From an uncultured Eggerthella sp. (GTDB lineage Bacteria > Actinomycetota > Coriobacteriia > Coriobacteriales > Eggerthellaceae): a stretch of DNA of 64,000 nt. Within the stretch, counting starts at the first letter, position 1; the number at the start of each line of letters is the position of its first letter. Positions 8,301-15,228 of the stretch are shown here, piece by piece. Under the pieces are notes generated by a model that saw nothing but the letters and a program-made list of their open reading frames with translations, made no database searches and was not told the origin of the DNA. The translations under genes were made by a program, and so were the position numbers. The DNA lies in assembly GCA_905203045.1 (NCBI GenBank), contig CAJKUH010000002.1, forward strand, positions 1-64,000. The letters run 5' to 3'.

Positions 8301-11300
8301 AGGTTTCAGCGTGCCGTCGCCGTTGTCGGCGCCAACCGTTACCCTGGCAATAACATCACCGGCCATGGTCCAGCCAACCGTTGCGGGTGTGGTTTCCTGG
8401 ATGCGGTATTCATACGTTTTGCCGGCATCACTCAACGAATAGGAGATCTCACCGAAGCTGGCCGCATTTGAACCAATCGTTTTACAAGTCGTCACCGAAG
8501 GCAACGGAGCGTCGTGGGTTTCCGAACCTAGTGCGAACTCGAATTTCTCGTCCGAATCAGGGTCATTCCCGTTGACCTTCTTAGCAACGGAGAGCGTTGC
8601 CGAGCCCGTGGCGGTATAGGTGTTGTTGAAAGTGGCCACGCTGCCCGAGGGGGAGCCCTCGTACGTCACCGTCGGGTGGAACTTATTGTCATCTCCACGC
8701 TGCCCAATCTGGATCTTTGCCACCACGTCGGCTGCCTTGGTCCAGCCTTTGCCGTTCTCGAGATCCTCGGAAATGGTGTAGGTAAATTCTTTGCCTTCGT
8801 AGGAGTCGTCAAGACCGTCGAACTTAAACGATGCTTTGCCTTCGGCGTCAGTAGCCTGCTCGTCGAAGCTAGGTGCACCTTCATCTTTAGAAGTTGCCTT
8901 GAACTTAAAGCCCGAGACATTCTCCGGCTTGCCGTTGACGGTCTTCGCAAGGTCAAGGCTGAAGGAGCCCGAAGCCTGCTGGTACTTGTTCACGAACTGC
9001 GCAGGGCCGGAATAAGATGCTGAACCATCCTCGTTGGCAGAATAGGACACTGTTGCCCAATAATCTCCCTCGTTATTCAGCGAGTCAGATACCACAACCT
9101 TTGCGTACACGTCAGCGGCCTTAGTCCAGCCCGCTCCAAGCGAGCTCGTTTCCGAGATCTTGTAGGTATAAGTCTTACCCTTGTTATCCGCAGTCAGCTT
9201 TGCGGCTCCAAACGATGCATTGCCGTTTTCATCGCTCGATACGGTCGAACGCTCAAGGCGGGGAGCGCTATCGGCATTTTCGCCTACAGCTTCAACGGCA
9301 AAATCGAACGAGCGATCGAGGCTTTTGCCTTCAACGCTCTTTTCCAAAGCAAGAGAGAAGCTGCCACCCACCTCACGGTACGTATTGTTGAACAAAGCAG
9401 CGCCGTCTTTTGATGCAGCGTTGTTGCCACCGTAAGAAACCGAAACCGGAATAGAGGCAAGGTTATCCGAAGAAGGCTCGCCAACCGATACCGTTACTTT
9501 GACGGGATCAGCCTTCGTCCAGCCATCACCAAGATTGGAGGTCTCCGTAATCACATAGTGGTACGTCTTACCGATATCGTCCTTGGTGAACTCGATTGCT
9601 CCAAAGGATGCAGAGGCAGATCCGTTGGTGGTTGCAGTGCACTGCTCGGGAAGCGGAGCTTCTGCGCTGTTCGCATCTGCTCCGTCTCGACTCAAAACAA
9701 AGTCAAAGGTTTGACCCTCTGCAGGCGCCTCGCCGTTAACCTGCTTCACCACGGAAAGTGTTGCGGAGCCCTTGGCGGTATAGGTGTTGGTAAAAGTAGG
9801 CACTGTATCGGAATCGCCATACTCCACGGAAGCGTGCAGCTGACCTTGGCCATCGTACGTCACAACAACCTTGGCAGCATGCTTAGAGGAATCGTACGTG
9901 ATGCCGTCTTTGACGTAATTTACCGCATCGGAGGGAATCACCTCCGAAATAGAATATTGATAGGTGCCCGGCTTATCGCATTTGACGGCATCGAACGCCA
10001 CGTTGCCATCAGCATCGTTGGCCTTGGTCTGCAAGACCTTGCCATCAGCATCTTTCAGCTGGAACTGGAATTGACCTTTATTTAGGACGGCACCATCGAG
10101 GAGCTTCTTCGCAACAAGCTGAGCAGAAGTCCCTTCTGCCTTGTATGTATCCACAAAGCTTGCGCACCCATCGGCCTTACCGTTGTAAGTGATGCTCTTT
10201 ACCTCGAAGCGTGCGCCATCATTCGACTTTCCAACAACAACCTGGGCTTTCACGTCAGACGCAGGAACCCAACCGTTGCCATCATGACCAACCTCATGGA
10301 TCACATAATTGTAGGTGCCTTCAGCATCGAAAGACAGGTCCTCGAAATTGGCTTCGCCATTTCTTTCGACAGAAATAGAATCGCCAATCTTCTCATCGGT
10401 TTTGTCACCGCTTTCATCAGCTTTATAAAGCTCAAACGTAAATTTCTCATCAGGGCTTATGTTGGAGCCCTCTACCGCTTCAACAGTTTTATGAACCTTC
10501 AGCTGAGCCGTAGCAGAATCAGGAGCCTTAAATGTGTTGTTGAACAGCGCAGCAGAGCCACCATCGTTTGCAGAGCTATACGCGACCGATACAGGAATAA
10601 TAGAAGGAGCATCCTCGGTGGGTGACCCGACTGTTACCGTTGCAGTAACATCCTTTGCCATAGTCCAAACTTTGCCATCATTGGGAGCCGCGGAGGTTTC
10701 CTTGATCGTGTAGACGTAGGTCTTACCAATATCCTCTTTGCTGAAATTAATCTTGCCAAACGAAGCAACGGAGGCGCCGGTTGTGGTAGTTGAAGTGTTT
10801 TCGGGCATTTTTGCCTTGGAAGCTTCATCGTTGCCAACGATAGAAAAATCAAAGCTCTGGTCGGCAGCGGGATCCCCGTCGTTTACTTTTTTCTGAACAG
10901 AGAGTGTTGCAGAACCCGTCAGCTGCGTTTCGTCCTTCTTCTTGTCATACACGCTGAAGGAAGTGCCAGCGCTGGGGTTAATGCCGAGTGCCTGGGCCTT
11001 TTTCAATGCTGCAGCATAGTCTTTTTTATCTTGAGCGCTTGTTCCGCTGAACATCACGTACATAGGATTCGGATTGGTGATTTCATAGCCACTCGGTGCT
11101 TTAGTCTCAACGTAGTAGTACAAAACATTTGCATCAAGAGGCTGGTCCTTCGACCCAAAAGAAGCCACGCCGAACAGGTTGGTTTCCACGTCCACGTTGC
11201 CGTTAACAGGCTCTGTCACCAAATTACTTGCCGTTGATTTATCCAGGTCAACCTTGTATAAGCTGAATTGTGCACCTTCAAGCGGCATCTTGCCGGTATC

Positions 11301-14300
11301 ATCAGTTTTTCTAACCGTAATGCCATAGCTTTGCGCTTCAGTACCGGCGTTCGACTTTTGCACGCGCCATTTGCCACTCGTCGGCACGACGGCATTCGTA
11401 AAGCCGTTCAAGCTAACAGTATTGTTGATTACTACTTCATCGTCCAAAGCCCCCTGGGGAGCTACGTCGTAAGTAATAACCAAAGACGTCGAATCGGGCA
11501 CCGTCAAGGTAAGCTTAGTTGCCGCTGCACCGTTATCCCCCTGGGTGTTCTCGAGCGAGTACGAGATGCTGCTGGTTATATCGTTGCCATTTTGAGTTAC
11601 CCGCAAAGACCCATTGGTAAACGAGCACCCGGAATCCATCACGTCCGTCAACGTCAATGAATCAGAATTCGGGTTAAGGTCGAGGGCGTTAGGATTCACC
11701 TTGATGGTGTACGTCACATGGGAATCGTCTGCCGCGCGGGTCGAAGTCTTTTCCAGAACATTGTTCGTTACTGTTGTTTTGCTGGTCGCAGAAGGAAACA
11801 CCGTTTCGCCCGACTTCGCTTCTGCCGTATTTGAGAAATCTTTTGAAGCTCCAGCCTCTACCGAAGAAGGCTTAACTGCGGTCCTGTACCAAAGTTCGGC
11901 GTACGCTTTCGTCGAACCTTCAGCTGTTGTTACCGCATCGGTCGGGATGGTGAACACCGTCTTGCCATCCTGCGAGCTTACGCTCCCACTGTTTTTGAAA
12001 TCCTGCTGCCACTTGCTTAACGAATTGTTATCGGCAATCAGGTTATACCCAGCACTGCCGTCTACGTACACCATTCCCTTGTCCATAGCGTCTTCCACCA
12101 CGATGGGCTGGCCCTTCAGGTCGGCAGCAGCTACGGCCTTACCCGACTTAGACGTTTTGTTCACGGTGACGTTCCAGCTGGTTATCCAAGCGCCTTTGGC
12201 TTCGCCTTCACCCCAGGAATAGTTCGCATCCCACCAGGTTCCACCTACCCATTTCGACACTTCAGGAATTACTGCTTTGTCAATGGTGTAGGAATCGCTT
12301 GCGCTGCCTTTATCGACATTGTTCACTTTCAAACTCGAGGTATTCGTGTACACGTCGTTGGTAATATCACAGTGAGTGCGATACGAAACGATCACATCGT
12401 GGCCGTTCGCGCCAAGCAGCGATTTCACCAGATCGGTATTCTTGAACGTAATCTCGATCTCGCTGTACTGACCATCCTTCGTAAGGGCATAGTCTGTGTC
12501 TTTAGAAAGAACCTGATTGGCTCCATCAACGGAAACCACAACGTTGTCGAACGTCATGTGGCCGGTCCATGCCTGTTTTGAAATTTTGTCATAGAACACA
12601 ATGGTGGTCGGGTCAGTGCTCTGCGACAGCTTCGTAAAGCCTATCGTCGAACTCCACGTAGCATAACCGTCCTGTTCAACGGTGCTGGAATCCGTAAGCT
12701 TCTTTGTAATATACGTTTCGTTATCGTCAGGCTGATAGCCTGCCTCAGCTTGCCCCTTCGGATAGACGCTGTTAGCCGGTGGCGTCACTTCAGCTTTGTT
12801 GGATACCGCATCCTTCGAAGAGGTGTCATCCATGGTTGTATGGTAGGTAACGGTAAGCTTTTGCTTTCCCGCATTTGAAGGCAAAGTAACCTGCAGGTTT
12901 TTGGCAGAAGGGTCAACGGGCCCACTGGCAATGGTCGCACCGGAGGCATCCTTCACTTCATACTGGGTACCTTGCTTGAAAGAATGCCCTGCACCGAGCG
13001 TGTCGGAGAAAGCATAGTTCGACATATCCGCTTTAAGATCGCCCGTGTTCAGCTCTACCGTCCAGGTGATATCGTCGCTGGTTCCCGAAGACGATTTGGA
13101 AACCATGTTGTACTTCACCTTTTGAGGATCTCTGGAAACCTCGTTGCTCTTATTCTGCCCGTCTTTTCCCCACGTCCAGGTTGCCTTGTTGCCAACGTTT
13201 TCCAGCTGCGTATTGTCTTTAAGCGCACTCAAAGCAGAAGAGCTAACCGTTGTTTTGTACTGAACGTAATACGTGCCCTTGGGCAAATCGCCCAAGGATA
13301 TAGTTGCTTTTTTACCGTCGATGGATGCAGAGCATGTTCCTGCAACCTGGTTGCCATTGGCATCTACCAGTTTGAACGAGTCTGGCACGTATTCCAGATT
13401 GGACCCAATTTCGTCGTTGATCGTCAGATTGGTGGCAAACGTAGAGGGAGAAATCCTGATAGTCCAGGTATAAGAGTTGTCGGAAGCATCGAATTTCGGT
13501 GTTTCCCATTCCTTACTTGGGCTCGCACCAAACTTATTGCCATCAACATTGCCATCTTTGGTCTTGATGGTCACGCCATTCACAACACCTGGGAAAACAC
13601 CTGGGAAGGAAACCGTGGTTTGAGATCCATCACCCTTGTTGCTATCTGCAAGCGTGAAATCGAAGCTGAAATGCGCAGTCATATTTGAAGAATGGGCCCT
13701 CAGCCAATCTTCGTTGTACTTCAAGTAGGCAACGCCGTCTTTGATGCTCCAAGTACCTGCAACGTTATTACCGCTGTCATACAGGGTGGACGGTCCTTGG
13801 TTTGGGGCATCAATCTGATCAGCCGGCAATTTGTAGGCGATATTGGGGCTTGCCAGCGTAGGAGCTTCCGATGAAGAGAAGTCGATGTTTACTTTGCCGT
13901 AAAGCACGGTATCCGCCGATACCGCTTCATCACCAAGGGGATCGTTGCATCCCTTGTCTTTGTAAATGGTTACCGAAAGCCCTTGAGTAACGACGCGAGA
14001 TTCAGCATCAGGGTTGTATTCGTTTGCCTGTACCGCAACACCATTGCTGTTCTGGGTTGCGGGCTGTGGGGTGTTTTGCGATGCGGACGTATTCGCCGTT
14101 GCAGCGCTATTCGCGCTTACTGCTCCCGAAGCACCCCCCGTGACGGAATTTACGCTCTGATCCGTTGGGGGTTGTGGCAGAGCCCGTGACGGAATTTGCC
14201 GCACCAGAGGCACTTGCGTTCGTACCTGAGCCATTTGTTGCAGCGGCACCTGATGCCGCACTGGCGGCATCGCTCGCTGCATCGCTTGCATCGTCAGCAG

Positions 14301-14312
14301 ATTCCGTTGCAA
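5376..14312 (-). CDS. giant sortase-type surface adhesin with 14 FctA/Spy0128-like pilin repeats (main reading frame)
   Basis: This frame of almost 2,980 codons encodes most of a wall-anchored adhesin. Residues about 105-990 are Ig-like adhesive modules resembling Cna collagen-binding or isopeptide fimbrial domains. Residues about 995-1090 are one SpaA/Cna-B domain. Residues about 1134-2910 are 14 tandem domains of roughly 127 residues, each opening with a K(T/K/Q)VNG-like strand and closing in F(N/D)NTY, as in streptococcal FctA/Spy0128 pilin domains that carry Lys-Asn isopeptide bonds. The C-terminus has a KTGD sorting signal, a hydrophobic helix and RRRKH, so the usual LP of LPXTG is missing. 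The first ~50 codons here read out of frame relative to the real protein: the signal peptide lies in another frame upstream, joined at a C5 tract (see the 5' fragment). No sortase gene is in the window. Confidence 0.85.
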   Translation of the reverse strand: MQRNLLTMQAMQRAMPPVRHQVPLQQMAQVRTQVPLVRQIPSRALPQPPTDQSVNSVTGGASGAVSANSAATANTSASQNTPQPATQNSNGVAVQANEYNPDAESRVVTQGLSVTIYKDKGCNDPLGDEAVSADTVLYGKVNIDFSSSEAPTLASPNIAYKLPADQIDAPNQGPSTLYDSGNNVAGTWSIKDGVAYLKYNEDWLRAHSSNMTAHFSFDFTLADSNKGDGSQTTVSFPGVFPGVVNGVTIKTKDGNVDGNKFGASPSKEWETPKFDASDNSYTWTIRISPSTFATNLTINDEIGSNLEYVPDSFKLVDANGNQVAGTCSASIDGKKATISLGDLPKGTYYVQYKTTVSSSALSALKDNTQLENVGNKATWTWGKDGQNKSNEVSRDPQKVKYNMVSKSSSGTSDDITWTVELNTGDLKADMSNYAFSDTLGAGHSFKQGTQYEVKDASGATIASGPVDPSAKNLQVTLPSNAGKQKLTVTYHTTMDDTSSKDAVSNKAEVTPPANSVYPKGQAEAGYQPDDNETYITKKLTDSSTVEQDGYATWSSTIGFTKLSQSTDPTTIVFYDKISKQAWTGHMTFDNVVVSVDGANQVLSKDTDYALTKDGQYSEIEITFKNTDLVKSLLGANGHDVIVSYRTHCDITNDVYTNTSSLKVNNVDKGSASDSYTIDKAVIPEVSKWVGGTWWDANYSWGEGEAKGAWITSWNVTVNKTSKSGKAVAAADLKGQPIVVEDAMDKGMVYVDGSAGYNLIADNNSLSKWQQDFKNSGSVSSQDGKTVFTIPTDAVTTAEGSTKAYAELWYRTAVKPSSVEAGASKDFSNTAEAKSGETVFPSATSKTTVTNNVLEKTSTRAADDSHVTYTIKVNPNALDLNPNSDSLTLTDVMDSGCSFTNGSLRVTQNGNDITSSISYSLENTQGDNGAAATKLTLTVPDSTSLVITYDVAPQGALDDEVVINNTVSLNGFTNAVVPTSGKWRVQKSNAGTEAQSYGITVRKTDDTGKMPLEGAQFSLYKVDLDKSTASNLVTEPVNGNVDVETNLFGVASFGSKDQPLDANVLYYYVETKAPSGYEITNPNPMYVMFSGTSAQDKKDYAAALKKAQALGINPSAGTSFSVYDKKKDETQLTGSATLSVQKKVNDGDPAADQSFDFSIVGNDEASKAKMPENTSTTTTGASVASFGKINFSKEDIGKTYVYTIKETSAAPNDGKVWTMAKDVTATVTVGSPTEDAPSIIPVSVAYSSANDGGSAALFNNTFKAPDSATAQLKVHKTVEAVEGSNISPDEKFTFELYKADESGDKTDEKIGDSISVERNGEANFEDLSFDAEGTYNYVIHEVGHDGNGWVPASDVKAQVVVGKSNDGARFEVKSITYNGKADGCASFVDTYKAEGTSAQLVAKKLLDGAVLNKGQFQFQLKDADGKVLQTKANDADGNVAFDAVKCDKPGTYQYSISEVIPSDAVNYVKDGITYDSSKHAAKVVVTYDGQGQLHASVEYGDSDTVPTFTNTYTAKGSATLSVVKQVNGEAPAEGQTFDFVLSRDGADANSAEAPLPEQCTATTNGSASASFGAIEFTKDDIGKTYHYVITETSNLGDGWTKADPVKVTVSVGEPSSDNLASIPVSVSYGGNNAASKDGAALFNNTYREVGGSFSLALEKSVEGKSLDRSFDFAVEAVGENADSAPRLERSTVSSDENGNASFGAAKLTADNKGKTYTYKISETSSLGAGWTKAADVYAKVVVSDSLNNEGDYWATVSYSANEDGSASYSGPAQFVNKYQQASGSFSLDLAKTVNGKPENVSGFKFKATSKDEGAPSFDEQATDAEGKASFKFDGLDDSYEGKEFTYTISEDLENGKGWTKAADVVAKIQIGQRGDDNKFHPTVTYEGSPSGSVATFNNTYTATGSATLSVAKKVNGNDPDSDEKFEFALGSETHDAPLPSVTTCKTIGSNAASFGEISYSLSDAGKTYEYRIQETTPATVGWTMAGDVIARVTVGADNGDGTLKPSTVEYVKDDAEQTSASVDAQNSAALFNNQYQQASGKFQLGLTKTVNGSIPLQGETFEFSATSSDEGAPAFNNATTDENGEAKFAEATLSDNDEGKTYTYRIHEVSDLTDGSGSWTKAPDVIATVQVSNRSDSNKLTATVTYKQDSAEARSSESAAVFDNGYQSESVSAPIEISKTVNGGALLAGESFTFQLTDNDGKQIGEEKTISGSDAEAKATFTTPDLTEPGEYTYWVKESSSPGENWTNDEPIKVVVKVDTVGKRDLKIESVEYFRGTEELSAAVFNNTHADEKAEAVLKVSKTVNGAKDENLQKQFEFQLQPKNNAPMPEGFDKATVTGTSSASFGKIVYDKAGTYNYVIHESNNPGSGWKNADDVDATVEVGYAENGRDLVVKSIEYNNQKTDAAAFDNTYEATGQATLTVKKQVNGKDPLAEEKFQFALAGQNGAPMPAEGATCETVGNALAQFGSIPFMLADAGKTYTYTISEVSQGGSEWKMAEPVTATVTVGQDNGDGTLGASTVTYSVSAANGEAALFNNTYTANTQVTLGIHKTVQGSTDKVKDESFDFELHKADEQGNMTGEVIGTVSAKANETKNFNPISYTTADAGKTFTYWIYEVGHNDKGWTADKDVKVTVKVLENADRSLATEVTYSRGTSAAEFTNTYATSGQATLSVLKTVNGGTDEGVGQKFHFDLYNADDQGNAQREKIGSVETGVGEKASFDAISLSGEGTHHYVIKEVGYNDGAWFAAGDVVATVTATDNGDGTLNVTVEYSNADGQQDAALFDNAYAPVTANIQVKKTVNGEKAPADTHFTFELQPQDGAPMPEEATADTFGGDTCSFGSIEYSLSGTYGYVIHETANLGEGWTNAADVPVTVKVVRDEDARTLKVESVDYGDSVYAEDGQTMALFDNRYVPSQPEGPGDNTPEQQQPAGGVASDSQTAVNDVKAAGVKTGDSLMVVGGAIAVVAAAAIAVFALRRRKH
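5585..10912 (-). repeat. array of 14 tandem FctA/Spy0128-like domain repeats
   Basis: Fourteen successive units of about 380 bases encode domains ending in variants of AALFNNTY. The units are diverged from one another (for instance LSVQKKV, LSVVKQV, LSLDLAKTV, LGIHKTV openings), so this is an old protein-domain array rather than recent DNA duplication. Each unit also shows KTYxYxIxE and W(T)xAxDVxAxVxVG motifs. Confidence 0.85.
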
Positions 14313-14472
14313 CCTGCTGTGCCTGCTCCGCGCTTTGCTGGGCAGGATCGTTCACCACAGAAGCAGAAGCCTTCGACAAAGGCGAAAGGCCCAGCACCAA
14401 AATGATAGCGAGCATCGTGTTCACTATCTTGGTACTAAGCTTGCTCCTTATCTGGTCGCTGTTCCCGTTCAC
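14107..14472 (-). pseudogene. 5' end of the giant adhesin gene, separated by a one-base frameshift
   Basis: The GTG start at 14472 has a GAAGAGGTG ribosome-binding site. The first 37 residues are a clear signal peptide: basic start, the hydrophobic run MLAIILVLGL, and a cleavage site near SKASA. An Ala/Ser/Gly-rich linker follows, and the frame then stops at 14107-14109. Dropping one base from the C5 tract on the coding strand (G5 at 14167-14171) joins it to the giant adhesin frame, giving a smooth repeat of NSVTG. The break may be an assembly or sequencing error, a true null mutation, or an on/off contingency tract. I treat the two pieces as one gene, 5376-14472. Confidence 0.8.
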
Positions 14473-14508
14473 GTTCGCACCTCTTCTTCGTTGCCTGTAC
14501 GTATGCAA

Positions 14509-15171
14509 TTCCCCTAGAAAACAAAAATGCCCTGATCATTTGATACAGAGCGGCAAAGCCGTGAGCCAGTGGCCACGGCAAACTATCTTCTATGGAAATT
14601 GATGCAATCAAAGAAGCACGCGAGCTTTGCGCTTCGGCGAAGCGGTGCTACGAACGCAATGCGATCAAAAGCCATCATTTAGTGAACGTACGCGAATACA
14701 AAGCGATGCCTCCTTTCTTGCAAAGCCAAGCGGACTTGTCCTTCAACCCCTTGGCTGGAATTTATGGGACCGATTATATGAGGACTGTTACCAAACTGCA
14801 ATAAAATCAAGTACCTGTTTTTCGGGTGGAAATAGCCTTCCGCCTTTGGTGTCGATGGGGTCGCTGTTCCGCATAGAGTCTATTAAATTAGGTTATGCAT
14901 CTCTATAGGTCCTGTTCAATGTAGTAATTTACTCCGCAAGAGTCACATAGAAATGCAATGGAATCATTGAGGTTCTCAATAAAAAGTCTCTCCCCCTTCA
15001 ACAGAAGAAAATGAATCAGCAGCCAAACCCGAGGCGATGCAACACCCTGTCGATATAAGCAGGCAGAAGAGCAAAAGCCCTGCGCGAGGAAATACAGCTG
15101 CATCCTTTCGTGCCCTACCTCACCAAGAAGCCCGTCCCAATAGCAACGCCATTGGCACACAACCAAACGCA
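14509..15171. other. intergenic region with no convincing gene
   Basis: About 660 bases between the adhesin start and the leuS terminator. Short open frames exist on both strands (for example 14592-14804 rightward and 14903-15172 leftward), but none shows a good ribosome-binding site, recognisable domain or credible composition. The half next to the adhesin is probably its promoter and leader and contains a strong hairpin at 14558-14579. Confidence 0.5.
14558..14579 (-). promoter_or_regulatory. strong hairpin in the adhesin leader region
   Basis: GCCGTG and GCC pair with GGC and CACGGC around an AGT loop with a single bulged A, giving a nine-pair stem 86 bases before the adhesin GTG start. 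I compared it with cyclic-di-GMP and cobalamin riboswitch patterns and did not find a match. Confidence 0.4.
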
Positions 15172-15172
15172 A

Positions 15173-15209
15173 AAAGCCCCAGCTTGACCATGCAAGCCGG
15201 GGCTTTCCA
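15173..15209 (-). terminator. terminator of leuS
   Basis: AAAGCCCC and GGGGCTTT, extended by GCTTG/CAAGC pairing, form a long stem followed on the leftward strand by TTTTT, about 20 bases after the leuS stop. Confidence 0.85.
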
Positions 15210-15228
15210 TTAACTCGTTAAACGGAGC

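Noticed and set aside
14541..14590. Cyclic-di-GMP riboswitch before the adhesin
   Set aside because: GGCAAAGCC and GGCAAAC are present, but their order and the missing GNRA and receptor parts do not fit the GEMM consensus on either strand.
14592..14804. A 70-codon rightward ORF in the adhesin leader region
   Set aside because: No ribosome-binding site or recognisable motif, and it lies over the likely promoter of the leftward adhesin gene.
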